From assembly GCA_938041695.1 (NCBI GenBank), contig CALISI010000065.1, forward strand, positions 1 through 20,671: DNA of 20,671 nucleotides. Direction: 5' to 3'. The translations under genes were made by a program, and so were the position numbers. This DNA comes from an uncultured Actinomyces sp. GTDB taxonomy: Bacteria; Actinomycetota; Actinomycetes; Actinomycetales; Actinomycetaceae. Below the pieces are notes generated by a model. It ran no database searches, had not been told where the DNA came from, and worked only from the letters and a program-made list of their open reading frames with translations. Shown in pieces: positions 6,716 to 15,229 of the stretch (its first letter is position 1; every line of letters starts with the position of its first letter).

Positions 6716-8157
6716 GTCGTCTCGCTGCTGTTGTCGGTTGGGGGAAGTCCGGTCAGGGTGCGGCGGGCGCGCTGCTCGCCCGCGACTGGCAGGTGCGCGC
6801 GTTTGATGCGCGCGGCGGACAGTCGCTGTTCTTCGATGATGTCGCTGATGTTGAGGTCTGTGTTCAGGAGGATCCGAACGCCCTGGCCAGTGCGATCGTC
6901 GAGGCTGGCCCCGACCTCGTCGTTGTGTCTCCGGGCGTGCCCGCGCACCACCCGGTGTTCCGCGCCTGTGGGGATGCGGGTATCGACCTGTGGGGAGAGG
7001 TGGAACTCGCCTGGCGTCTGCAGGAGGAGGGCCCGCACGCGGGTCGCCCGTGGTTGACGGTCACCGGCACGAACGGCAAGACCACCACCGTGGGTATGCT
7101 CGGTGAGATTCTGCGCAGCGCGGGTGTGAAGGTCGAAGAGGTCGGTAACATCGGCACTCCGATTACGCGCGCGATCGACTGTGATGCCGAGGTATTTGCT
7201 GTCGAGCTGTCCAGCTTCCAGCTACACACGGCCTATACGGTCTCACCCCTGGCATCGGTGTGTCTCAACGTGGATACGGACCACCTGGACTGGCACGGTA
7301 GCGTCGAGGCCTACGCGGCGGATAAGGCTCGCGTGTACGAGAACACAGTGAAGGCCTGCGTCTATCCGGCATCCGATCGCACCGTCGAGGCCATGGTGGA
7401 GAACGCCGACGTCGTTGAGGGTGCGCGCGCCATCGGTGTGACGCTCGGTGCCCCGTCGGTGTCGCAGTTTGGCGTTGTTGAGGGACTTCTCGTCGACCGC
7501 GCGTTTGTGGAGAATCGCGCTCGTCAGGCGGTTGCCCTCGCACACGTCTCTGACCTGTCGGGCGCTTACGGGCCCCACCCGTCGGCTGCTGCGTTGAGTG
7601 ATGCGCTGGCCGCTGCCGCTCTCGCGCGAGCGTACGGCGTTGAGCCCGAGGCCGTGGAGGCGGGGCTCCGCTCCTTCCACCCTGCTGGGCACCGCCGCGC
7701 GGTCATCGCCCATGCAGCGGATCTGACGTGGGTGGACGACTCGAAGGCGACGAACGCGCATGCTGCGCGGGCCTCGCTCGCGGGCTTGCCTCCGCGCAGC
7801 GCGATCTGGATTGTCGGCGGAGACGCAAAGGGGCAGGATTTCACGGAGCTTATCAAGCAGGTTGAGCCGACCCTGCGCGGTGTCGTCGTCATCGGCGAGG
7901 ATCGCCGTGCCCTGGTCGCCGCGCTGTCCGTCGAGGCGCCGCAGGTCCCGTTCGTGGAGGTCGATGGACACGAGGATTGGATGTTCTCGGTCGTGAATGA
8001 GGCCGTGGCGCTGTCCATGCCGGGTGACACTGTTGTGCTTGCCCCTGCGTGCGCGTCCTGGGATCAGTTCGATAACTACGGCCAGCGCGGCGACGCGTTC
8101 GCGGATGCGGTCTCGCGCCTGGCCGCCCAGTGGGGGAGCACCGGTGCCGACGAATAA
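6712..8157 (+). CDS. murD: UDP-N-acetylmuramoylalanine--D-glutamate ligase MurD
   Basis: A 481-residue cytoplasmic Mur ligase that adds D-glutamate to UDP-MurNAc-L-Ala. It opens with a Rossmann-like UDP-binding segment (VVGWGKSGQGAA, about 6-17). The ATP loop VTGTNGKTTT begins at residue 117, followed by VGNIGTP and ELSSFQLHTA typical of MurD. The C-terminal domain has WVDDSKATNAHAA and the closing LAPACASWDQFDNYGQRGDAF signature. The ATG at 6712 overlaps the mraY stop; a longer frame from 6613 would run inside mraY. The end overlaps ftsW by 14 bases. Confidence 0.97.
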   Translation: MSRLAAVVGWGKSGQGAAGALLARDWQVRAFDARGGQSLFFDDVADVEVCVQEDPNALASAIVEAGPDLVVVSPGVPAHHPVFRACGDAGIDLWGEVELAWRLQEEGPHAGRPWLTVTGTNGKTTTVGMLGEILRSAGVKVEEVGNIGTPITRAIDCDAEVFAVELSSFQLHTAYTVSPLASVCLNVDTDHLDWHGSVEAYAADKARVYENTVKACVYPASDRTVEAMVENADVVEGARAIGVTLGAPSVSQFGVVEGLLVDRAFVENRARQAVALAHVSDLSGAYGPHPSAAALSDALAAAALARAYGVEPEAVEAGLRSFHPAGHRRAVIAHAADLTWVDDSKATNAHAARASLAGLPPRSAIWIVGGDAKGQDFTELIKQVEPTLRGVVVIGEDRRALVAALSVEAPQVPFVEVDGHEDWMFSVVNEAVALSMPGDTVVLAPACASWDQFDNYGQRGDAFADAVSRLAAQWGSTGADE

Positions 8158-9400
8158 GCGCGGATGGCACATTCCTACCGTCACGCTGCCTCGGATCCGC
8201 TTCGGCTCCGGTCAGGAGCGGGAAGACAGCCCGGTGATGACGTACTATCTGGTCGTCCTGCCGGCTGTCGTCCTGTCGGTTTTCGGCCTCGTTATGGGCT
8301 TTTCCGCGCAGACGGTCACGTCGATCGCGCAGGGGGAGAACCCCTACACGGCGTATGCCCGTCCACTTCTGATCATCGTTGTCTCGCTGCTGATCGCGAT
8401 GGTCGTTCAGCTGGTGCCGCAGCGCTGGTTCGTCTTCATCGCACCGGTGATGTTCGTGGGGGCGCTTGGCTTCCAGACGCTGGTGCTCAGCCCGCTCGGC
8501 CGGTCCGAGGGCGGCAACGCGAACTGGGTGAAGCTCGGGCCGATCATGGCCCAGCCGTCGGAATTCCTGAAGCTTGCGCTTATTGTCTTCTTGGCGCTGA
8601 TGGTCTCGAAGTCAGCGTCGAAGCGTTCTGACCTGCGCACGATGGCGGTTGCCGTTGGCCTGCCGATTCTCATTGCGCTGGGTGCGGTCATGCTTGGTCG
8701 AGACATGGGGACCGCGATGGTCGTCGCGGTGGGCGCTCTGGGGGCTATGTGGGTCGCGGGCTTGCCCAAGCGCTGGTTCGGTGGTCTCATCATGGTCGCG
8801 GTCCCCACGTTGGTGCTCTTGGTTCTGTCAAACCCGACCCGTATTCGTCGTATTCTCGCGATCCTGCCGGGCACGTCGAAGGGCCCGGACGAGTCCGCCC
8901 CCGAACAGATTGACCATTCGCTGTGGGCGCTGGGGTCGGGAGGTCTGACCGGCCTCGGCCCCGGGGCGTCGCGTGAGAAGTGGAATTACCTGCAGGCGGC
9001 GCACACGGACTTTATTTTCGCGATCGTTGGTGAGGAATTCGGTCTGTTCGGTACGCTCGCCGTCCTCGTGTGCCTGGGTCTACTGGTGTGGGGCATGATC
9101 CGAGTGGCACGGGGGACCTCGGACCTGTTCGTCGTCGCCGTGTCCTCGGGCGTCGCCTCCTGGATTGGGGTGCAGACGATCATTAATGTTCTATCGGTGA
9201 CGGGCCTTGGCCCGGTCATTGGTGTTCCACTGCCGCTCGTGTCCTACGGCGGATCGTCCTTCCTGTTTACTATCACCGCGGTTGCGGTTGTGGCGTCGTT
9301 CGCGCGCGCCCGTGCTGGCATGCGGATGATCGGTCGGCCGGACGAGGCATCGGCGGGGCGTGACCCCCGCGTGGCGCCCCGCAGGCGCGCGGCTCGCTAA
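8144..9400 (+). CDS. ftsW: Septal peptidoglycan glycosyltransferase FtsW
   Basis: A 418-residue SEDS-family membrane protein that polymerises lipid II at the septum together with FtsI. After about 28 cytoplasmic residues there are about ten membrane segments. Family motifs include PSEFLK (138-143), a loop with AAHTDFIFAIVGEEFG holding the conserved acidic residue of SEDS polymerases, and VPLPLVSYGGSS (361-372). I use GTG 8144 because GGGGGAG lies just upstream and the longer frame from 7997 is inside murD. It overlaps murD by 14 bases. RodA is the main alternative, but the dcw position supports FtsW. Confidence 0.95.
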   Translation: MPTNKRGWHIPTVTLPRIRFGSGQEREDSPVMTYYLVVLPAVVLSVFGLVMGFSAQTVTSIAQGENPYTAYARPLLIIVVSLLIAMVVQLVPQRWFVFIAPVMFVGALGFQTLVLSPLGRSEGGNANWVKLGPIMAQPSEFLKLALIVFLALMVSKSASKRSDLRTMAVAVGLPILIALGAVMLGRDMGTAMVVAVGALGAMWVAGLPKRWFGGLIMVAVPTLVLLVLSNPTRIRRILAILPGTSKGPDESAPEQIDHSLWALGSGGLTGLGPGASREKWNYLQAAHTDFIFAIVGEEFGLFGTLAVLVCLGLLVWGMIRVARGTSDLFVVAVSSGVASWIGVQTIINVLSVTGLGPVIGVPLPLVSYGGSSFLFTITAVAVVASFARARAGMRMIGRPDEASAGRDPRVAPRRRAAR

Positions 9401-9432
9401 ACTGGGGCTAGGCACGCGTAAAGGAGACGCTT

Positions 9433-10557
9433 ATGGTCAAGGTTGTGATGGCTGGCGGCGGGACCGCCGGTCACGTGAATCCTCTGCTGGCGACGGCGGC
9501 ACAGCTGCGTGAGAGCGGTGCGGAGGTCGTGGTTCTGGGGACAGCGACTGGTTTGGAATCGGATTTGGTTCCGGCTGCCGGTTTCCCGTTGGTGGAGATT
9601 CCTCGCGTGCCGTTGCCGCGTCGCCCTTCCCTCGCGTTTTTCACGCTGCCGTCGCGGTTCTCTGATGCGGTGAAGCGGTGTGCGCAGGCCTTGGAGGGCG
9701 CTGACGTCCTCGTAGGCTTTGGTGGCTACGTGTCGACGCCCGCGTACATTGCGGCCAAGCGCGCGGGTGTTCCGATCGTCATTCACGAGCAGAATGCTCG
9801 CCCCGGCCTCGCGAATAAGGTGGGTGCTCGCAATGCTGCAGTTGTGGCCTTGACGTTCCCGTCGACGCCGCTTCAGGCTCGCCGCGGTGAGACGGTTGTG
9901 ACTGGGCTCCCGCTGCGTGCGGCGATTGCTGACTTGGCGAGCCGTCGCGGGGATGCGCCTGGTGCCGCGCAGACACGCCGTGAGGCCGCTGAGCGCCTAG
10001 GGGTGAACCCCGATGCTCCGACGCTCCTCGTCACGGGTGGCTCGCTGGGTGCGCTGCACGTGAATGAGTCGATGACCAGTGCCGCGGATGCTTTGCCCGT
10101 GGGGGCGCAGGTCGTGCACCTGACGGGCCGCGGGAAGGATGAGCCTGTACGCGCCGCTGTTGAGGCTGCCGGGTGCTCTGATCGCTGGCACGTGATCGAT
10201 TACCTGACGACGATGCAGGACGCGCTGGCTGTCGCGGACCTCGTCGTGTGTCGGTCGGGTGCGGGAACCGTGGCTGAGATGGAGGCCCTGGGCCTTCCCT
10301 GCATCTACGTGCCGCTGCCGATCGGAAATGGCGAGCAGCGCCTCAACGCCGCAGACCACGTCGCTGCGGGTGGCGCGCAGCTGATCGACGATAAGGACTT
10401 CACGGCGGACTTCGTGCGTTCCAACGTGTTCCCCCTGCTGGGCTCGGCCCGCTTGGCGGACATGGCGGCTGCTTCGCAGTCTCTGGGGCGTGCGGGTGCT
10501 GCTCGTGCACTGGCCGATCTGGCCCTGGAACAGGTGAAGGAGAGCGGCCGTGAGTGA
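9433..10557 (+). CDS. murG: UDP-GlcNAc--lipid I N-acetylglucosaminyltransferase MurG
   Basis: A 374-residue peripheral membrane GT-B glycosyltransferase that adds GlcNAc to lipid I, giving lipid II. The first glycine-rich loop GGGTAGHVNP (8-17) starts the protein. HEQNARPGLANK, the second loop TGGSLGALHVN and the nucleotide-sugar motif RSGAGTVAEMEALGLPCIYV follow in the usual order. Length is typical. AAAGGAG at 9420-9426 gives good spacing to the ATG at 9433. The 32-base gap after ftsW contains TAAACT (9398-9403), a possible -10 of an internal promoter without a clear -35. Its end overlaps murC by 8 bases. Confidence 0.97.
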   Translation: MVKVVMAGGGTAGHVNPLLATAAQLRESGAEVVVLGTATGLESDLVPAAGFPLVEIPRVPLPRRPSLAFFTLPSRFSDAVKRCAQALEGADVLVGFGGYVSTPAYIAAKRAGVPIVIHEQNARPGLANKVGARNAAVVALTFPSTPLQARRGETVVTGLPLRAAIADLASRRGDAPGAAQTRREAAERLGVNPDAPTLLVTGGSLGALHVNESMTSAADALPVGAQVVHLTGRGKDEPVRAAVEAAGCSDRWHVIDYLTTMQDALAVADLVVCRSGAGTVAEMEALGLPCIYVPLPIGNGEQRLNAADHVAAGGAQLIDDKDFTADFVRSNVFPLLGSARLADMAAASQSLGRAGAARALADLALEQVKESGRE

Positions 10558-11941
10558 GCCGACGCTGCAGGATCGTTTCCATCTGATTGGCATCGGAGGC
10601 GCCGGCATGAGCGTCGTCGCCGAGCTGCTCGCGTCGCGTGGTGCGACCGTGGCGGGCTCGGACCGCGAGGATTCGGCGGTTCTTGACCACCTGCGCTCGG
10701 TGGGTGTGCGTGTCTTCGTCGGGCATGATGCCTCGCATGTGGATCCGACCTCGGTGGTCGTCGTGTCGACTGCTATCCGCGAGGACAACCCCGAGCTGGC
10801 GATTGCTCGCGAGCGCGGTCAGCTGGTGATTCACCGGTCGCAGGCTCTCGCGCTGGCGGCTTCGGGTATGCGTTTCATCGGCGTCGCCGGAGCGCACGGG
10901 AAGACGACGACGTCCGGCATGCTGGCGATCGGGCTGTCAGCGTGCGGGCTGGATCCGTCCGTGGCTGTGGGGGGTGTTTTGCCGCAGCTGGGTACCGGTG
11001 CGCACCTGGGCGGTGGCGATGTTTTCGTCGCCGAGGCCGATGAGTCGGATGGCTCGTTCCTGAACTATTCTCCGGCGATCGAGATCGTGACGAACGTTGA
11101 ACCCGATCACCTGGATCGCTACCATTCGCGCGAGGAATTCGAGCAGATTTTCATTGAGTTCGCACGCCGGATGGTTCCCGGGGGCCTGCTGGTAACGTGC
11201 GCCGAGGACGAGGGTGCGTGTCGCCTCGCGGATGCGGCCCTCGCCGAGGGGCTGCGCGTCGTGACCTACGGGCGTGCGGATCGCTCGCTGCGAGATCCCG
11301 ATGTCGTGATTTCTGACGTGCGCGTTGAGGCTCACGGGGCCGGCGCGTCCGTGACGTGGGGGCCGCGCAGTGCGTCACTGGCGCTGTGCGTCCCCGGCGA
11401 ACATAATGTGCTCAATGCGACGGCCGCGTGGGTGGCAGGCATCGAGTGTGGGTTGGAACCCCAGGCCATTGCCGAGGGCCTGGGCGAGTTCACGGGTGCG
11501 GCCCGTCGTTTCGAGGCCCGCGGCCAGGTTGGTACGCGCCGTCTCTTCGATGACTACGCGCATCACCCGACCGAGGTGGAGGCAGCGATTCGCGAGGCGC
11601 ACGTCGTCGCCGGCGATGGCGAGGTGAGTGTGGTCTTCCAGCCGCATCTCTACTCGCGCACGCGCATTTTCGCTGAGCGCTTCGCGCAGGCACTGTCGGG
11701 CGCGGATCATGTCGTCCTGGCGGGTATCTACGGTGCTCGCGAGGACCCGCAGCCCGGTGTTGACTCCTCGTTGATTTCGTCGCGCATTGAGGGCGCGTCC
11801 TACGTCGAGGACATGCACGAGGCTGCCCGCCTGGCTGCGTCACTGACCCCTCAGGGCGGTGTGTGCGTCACGATGGGCGCCGGTTCGATCACTCGCTGCG
11901 CGTCCGACGTGCTGGATGAGTGGAAGCGAATGGAGGCATGA
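10550..11941 (+). CDS. murC: UDP-N-acetylmuramate--L-alanine ligase MurC
   Basis: A 463-residue cytoplasmic Mur ligase that attaches the first amino acid, L-Ala, to UDP-MurNAc. The MurC N-terminal signature HLIGIGGAGMS (about 11-21) is followed by the ATP loop GVAGAHGKTTT from residue 111. EADESDGSFL, NVEPDHLDRY and the C-terminal FDDYAHHPTEV and VFQPHLYSRT motifs are all MurC-specific. The GTG start at 10550 overlaps the murG stop, with AAGGAGAG upstream inside murG. The stop overlaps the ftsQ start (ATGA). MurB, sometimes fused or adjacent to MurC, is absent here. Confidence 0.97.
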   Translation: MSEPTLQDRFHLIGIGGAGMSVVAELLASRGATVAGSDREDSAVLDHLRSVGVRVFVGHDASHVDPTSVVVVSTAIREDNPELAIARERGQLVIHRSQALALAASGMRFIGVAGAHGKTTTSGMLAIGLSACGLDPSVAVGGVLPQLGTGAHLGGGDVFVAEADESDGSFLNYSPAIEIVTNVEPDHLDRYHSREEFEQIFIEFARRMVPGGLLVTCAEDEGACRLADAALAEGLRVVTYGRADRSLRDPDVVISDVRVEAHGAGASVTWGPRSASLALCVPGEHNVLNATAAWVAGIECGLEPQAIAEGLGEFTGAARRFEARGQVGTRRLFDDYAHHPTEVEAAIREAHVVAGDGEVSVVFQPHLYSRTRIFAERFAQALSGADHVVLAGIYGAREDPQPGVDSSLISSRIEGASYVEDMHEAARLAASLTPQGGVCVTMGAGSITRCASDVLDEWKRMEA

Positions 11942-12912
11942 GGCCGCCTTCGCCGAGGCGTCCGGGGGGTGCTCGATCTCGTGAAGAGCGCTCGCCGCGC
12001 GCGGGGAGGGCGGACTCCTCGCCCGCCTCGTCTTTCGACGAGATCATCGCTCCGACGCCCGAGGATGAGGGCACGAGCGAGGCCGAGGCAGCGAAGCGAC
12101 GTCCCGTGTCGCTCGTGGAGCGCCGTCGCGCTCGCTCGGCGGTTGATCGGCCCATGCCCGTCGCTGATGCCGCGTCATTGCTCGGAGGCGAGGAGGCAAC
12201 GGACCTGGGGGACAGGCTCCGTGAACGTCACCGTGCGCGTCGCATGCTCCTCATGCGTCGTATCGCGCTCACAGTCGTGACGCTTGCCGTCGCTGGCGGT
12301 GCCGTGTGGGTTGCGTTCTTCTCACCGGTCTTCGCCTTCTCTTCTTCCGCGGTCGTGGTTTCGGGCGAAGACGGGACACTCGTAACAGCTGACTCTGTGC
12401 GCTCATCGATTGCGTCATTCGAGGGAGTGCCGCTGACGCGACTGAACACGTCTGCAGTCGCCCGCGCCGTCGAATCGAACGTCGCAGTGCGCTCGGCGAC
12501 CGTGACGAGGCGCTGGCCGACAAGCCTGCGCATCTCGGTGACTATGCGCACCCCGCTGGCCGTGGAGGCTGTTTCCGGCGGCTACCAGTTGGTGGACGAT
12601 CAGGGCGTGGCGTTCCAACAGGTCGCCGATGCGGGATCCTATCCGTTGGTGACCCTGCCCGAAGATCGCAGCGTCGGTGCCGCCGATATCGCGTCGGCGC
12701 TCGGCGCTCTGGACGACGAAACACGCTCGCAGGTAGCGACTGCCACGTCGACGGGCGCGCAGGTGAGTTTCACGCTGAAGGGTGGGCAGAGTGTCAAGTG
12801 GGGAACGAACGCGGATGCCCCTCAGAAGGCGCGTGTGCTCGCTACTTTGCTGGCGAATGTGAAGGCGACGACCTACGACGTGTCATCGCCGAATCACCCT
12901 GTGACCAGTTAA
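11938..12912 (+). CDS. ftsQ: Cell division protein FtsQ (POTRA domain)
   Basis: A 324-residue bitopic divisome protein that links FtsL/FtsB to the division machinery. A long, charged, probably disordered cytoplasmic tail (about 1-105) precedes one membrane segment (about 107-128). The POTRA-type region follows with FEGVPLTRLNTSAVARAVE, then VRSATVTRRWPTSLRISV and MRTPLAVE, the usual FtsQ core. The start is the ATG overlapping the murC stop. An in-frame GTG at 11920 is a real alternative, because GGAGG lies only 1 base before the ATG. It is the last gene of the close-packed block; a 127-base gap with a promoter follows. Confidence 0.92.
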   Translation: MRPPSPRRPGGARSREERSPRAGRADSSPASSFDEIIAPTPEDEGTSEAEAAKRRPVSLVERRRARSAVDRPMPVADAASLLGGEEATDLGDRLRERHRARRMLLMRRIALTVVTLAVAGGAVWVAFFSPVFAFSSSAVVVSGEDGTLVTADSVRSSIASFEGVPLTRLNTSAVARAVESNVAVRSATVTRRWPTSLRISVTMRTPLAVEAVSGGYQLVDDQGVAFQQVADAGSYPLVTLPEDRSVGAADIASALGALDDETRSQVATATSTGAQVSFTLKGGQSVKWGTNADAPQKARVLATLLANVKATTYDVSSPNHPVTS

Positions 12913-12938
12913 GCCTTCATTATTGTCCGCGTGTTGGC

Positions 12939-12967
12939 TTGAAGGATCGCGCGCGGACCCCTAATTT
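12939..12967 (+). promoter_or_regulatory. Probable ftsZ promoter
   Basis: TTGAAG (12939-12944), a 17-base spacer and TAATTT (12962-12967) form a good housekeeping-type promoter. Transcription would start near 12974, giving a leader of about 66 bases that includes the hairpin at 12994-13015. A second -10-like TAAACA at 12988-12993 has no clear -35. Confidence 0.6.
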
Positions 12968-12993
12968 CTTTCCAACACGAAGCACGTTAAACA

Positions 12994-13015
12994 TCAACCT
13001 TCAACTAAAGGTTGA
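12994..13015 (+). promoter_or_regulatory. 8-bp hairpin in the ftsZ leader
   Basis: TCAACCTT (12994-13001) and AAGGTTGA (13008-13015) are perfect inverted repeats around a 6-base loop CAACTA. The hairpin lies 24 bases before the ftsZ start and is much more A+T-rich than its surroundings. No T-run follows, so it is more likely an operator or leader RNA structure than a terminator. I recall similar AACC/GGTT palindromes before ftsZ in other actinobacteria but cannot verify this here. Confidence 0.6.
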
Positions 13016-13039
13016 GGGTCTGATGCAAGGGAGACATCC

Positions 13040-14293
13040 ATGGCGACACCGCAAAACCACCTGGCAGTGATCAAGGTCGTCGGCGTCGGCGGCGGCGGAG
13101 TTAACGCCGTGAACCGAATGATCGAGGTCGGCCTCAAGGGCGTTGAGTTCATCGCGGTCAACACTGACGCGCAGGCTCTGCTCATGTCTGACGCAGAGAC
13201 GAAGCTCGACATCGGCCGCGAACTCACGCACGGGCTCGGAGCCGGCGCGGACCCCGCAGTCGGCCGTAAGGCTGCCGAGGACCACATTGAGGAAATCACT
13301 GCTGCGCTTGAGGGCGCGGACATGGTTTTCGTGACCGCCGGTGAGGGCGGTGGCACGGGTACGGGTGCGGCCCCTGTTGTTGCCAAGATTGCTCGCGACG
13401 CGGGTGCCCTGACCGTCGGTGTCGTGACCCGCCCCTTCTCCTTCGAGGGTAACCGTCGTGCGGCTCAGGCCGAGGGTGGTGTCACGACCCTGCGCGAAGA
13501 GGTCGACACCCTGATCGTCATCCCGAACGACCGTCTTCTGGAAATCTCCGACGCGAACATCTCCGTTCTCGATGCCTTCCGTGCTGCCGACCAGGTTCTC
13601 CTGTCGGGCGTTCAGGGCATCACTGAGCTGATTACGACTCCGGGTCTCATTAACGTGGACTTCAACGATGTCAAGTCCGTCATGAAGGATGCGGGTTCGG
13701 CTCTCATGGGTATTGGCGCCGCGACCGGTGAAGATCGTGCTCTGCGCGCCGTCGAAAGTGCGATCTCCTCGCCGCTGCTCGAAGCTTCGATCGATGGTGC
13801 GCATGGCGTCCTCATGTTCTTCCAGGGTGGTTCGGACCTCAGCCTCCAGGAAGTCTTCGCGTCCTCGCAGCTTGTGCGTGAGGCCGCGCACCCCGAGGCG
13901 AACATCATCTTTGGTAATGTCATCGACGATGCTCTCGGCGATGAGATTCGTGTCACCGTTATCGCCGCTGGCTTCGACGACGTGGCCGATGCTCAGATGT
14001 CGCGTCCTTCCGCCGTCCGCGTTGCAGCCCCCGTTGCTCAGCAGCGTCCCGCCGCCCCCGAGGCAAAGGCGCCCGCCGCTGAGACGACACGCATTAGCCA
14101 AGTGTCGACGCGCCGTCCCCAGCATCGCGCGGACGTCGCCGCTCCTGTGCGCGAGGCCGCCCCGGCTCCTGTTGAGGCGCCCGGCGCGGTGGAGTACGAG
14201 GAGTCTGAGGCTGAGCACTCCTTCGAGGTGCCTCGCATCTACCCCGAGGCCCCCGAGAAGGAAGAGCTGGATATTCCGCCCTTCCTGCGCTGA
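13040..14293 (+). CDS. ftsZ: Cell division GTPase FtsZ
   Basis: A 417-residue tubulin-like GTPase that forms the Z-ring. GVGGGGVNAVNRMI (about 15-28) opens the GTPase domain; the tubulin signature G103-GGTGTG-G109 lies within TAGEGGGTGTGAAP. The catalytic T7 loop reads NVDFNDVK. The conserved core ends near residue 318, followed by an Ala/Pro-rich linker of about 85 residues. The extreme C-terminus is DIPPFLR, the conserved peptide that binds SepF, FtsQ-type partners or other anchors; it is usually D(I/V)PxFL(K/R). AAGGGAGA precedes the ATG. It appears to have its own promoter (12939-12967), and its stop overlaps pgeF by one base. Confidence 0.99.
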   Translation: MATPQNHLAVIKVVGVGGGGVNAVNRMIEVGLKGVEFIAVNTDAQALLMSDAETKLDIGRELTHGLGAGADPAVGRKAAEDHIEEITAALEGADMVFVTAGEGGGTGTGAAPVVAKIARDAGALTVGVVTRPFSFEGNRRAAQAEGGVTTLREEVDTLIVIPNDRLLEISDANISVLDAFRAADQVLLSGVQGITELITTPGLINVDFNDVKSVMKDAGSALMGIGAATGEDRALRAVESAISSPLLEASIDGAHGVLMFFQGGSDLSLQEVFASSQLVREAAHPEANIIFGNVIDDALGDEIRVTVIAAGFDDVADAQMSRPSAVRVAAPVAQQRPAAPEAKAPAAETTRISQVSTRRPQHRADVAAPVREAAPAPVEAPGAVEYEESEAEHSFEVPRIYPEAPEKEELDIPPFLR

Positions 14294-15051
14294 TGACTGA
14301 CATTGCTTGGGCTGGTGCCCGGGTTCACCTCACCGAGGTGGACCCGGGCACCGGTGCGCTATGTGGCAATGTCGGATTGCATGTGGGGGATGATCCGTCT
14401 CTCGTACGCGAACGTCGGCGCGCTCTTGCGGATGCACTGGGACGCAATGTCGTTTGGATGGACCAAACACACTCGACTCGGGTCGAGTTCCTGCGGATGT
14501 GCGGTGGCGTTCCCTGGAGCGCGGAGCGCGGCCATGCGCTTGAGCAGCCAGCAGCGGGGGAGTGGGGACCCGTCGATGCTGACGGGGTCATCATTGATGC
14601 CCGCGGGCGGGCGGATGCTCCTGGTCTCGCCGTGCAGACCGCGGACTGTCTGCCGGTCGTTTTCTCTGCCGCATCCGGGCGGATTGTCGCTGCTGTCCAC
14701 GCGGGCAGGCGTGGGCTCCTTGGAGGGATACTCACTCGTGCCGCGCAGCGCATACGTGCTGTCGTTGACGGTCCTGTGGATGCCCTCATCGGTCCGGCTA
14801 TCTGCGGACGATGCTACGAGGTACCCGCGGACATGGCCGCGGCGAGTGAGCGCTCGATGCCGGGGATCCGCGCCCTGACGTCGTGGGGAACACCGGCTCT
14901 CGATCTTCCTCACGCCGCCGCCGTATCTCTGACCGAGCTGGGTGTTCGGGTCGATGTCGATGACCGGTGCACGCTCGAAGACTCTGGCTTGTTCTCCTAC
15001 CGTGCCGACTCCTCGTGCGGTCGTCAGGCGCTCATCATCGTCCCCGCCTGA
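14293..15051 (+). CDS. pgeF: PgeF / YfiH (LACC1) family protein
   Basis: A 252-residue protein of the YfiH/DUF152 family, annotated as polyphenol oxidase, peptidoglycan editing factor or purine nucleoside phosphorylase. The metal-binding triad is visible: H60 in DQTHS, C119 in QTADCLPVV and H136 in VHAGRRG. The IGPAICGRCYEV and RADSSCGRQ segments complete the family pattern. The family is known to act on adenosine/inosine and, in E. coli, to affect fidelity of peptidoglycan precursor synthesis; the true role here is unknown. It starts inside the ftsZ stop (TGATG), so it is almost certainly translated with ftsZ, the usual neighbour in Gram-positives. The YggS gene often found next is missing. 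Confidence 0.92.
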   Translation: MTDIAWAGARVHLTEVDPGTGALCGNVGLHVGDDPSLVRERRRALADALGRNVVWMDQTHSTRVEFLRMCGGVPWSAERGHALEQPAAGEWGPVDADGVIIDARGRADAPGLAVQTADCLPVVFSAASGRIVAAVHAGRRGLLGGILTRAAQRIRAVVDGPVDALIGPAICGRCYEVPADMAAASERSMPGIRALTSWGTPALDLPHAAAVSLTELGVRVDVDDRCTLEDSGLFSYRADSSCGRQALIIVPA

Positions 15052-15229
15052 CCTCGATGTCTCCCGCTCCGGCGGGCAGGTGATGCGCCGTGTCTGGGTC
15101 TCGCGCCCGCGGAAAATTGCCCCGTGATGAGTCTCGCCGACGGTCTCCTTGCGACGCGCCGAGCGTGCTACGGGTCGATTCCCCTGGGTAACTGTAGCTT
15201 GTGGCTATGCATCGGCTGAAGGAGGAACA
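15052..15229. other. 178-base gap between pgeF and sepF
   Basis: No gene is supported. CCCGC-TCCG-GCGGG (15063-15076) is a small GC hairpin just after the pgeF stop, without a T-run. TAACTG at 15189-15194 could be a -10 for sepF but its -35 is poor. YggS, which commonly sits here, has no recognisable remnant. Confidence 0.5.

Noticed and set aside
12911..12945. AAGCC/GGCTT and CCTTC/GAAGG inverted repeats just after ftsQ as a terminator
   Set aside because: The 5-bp stems are short, mutually exclusive, have a long loop and no T-run.
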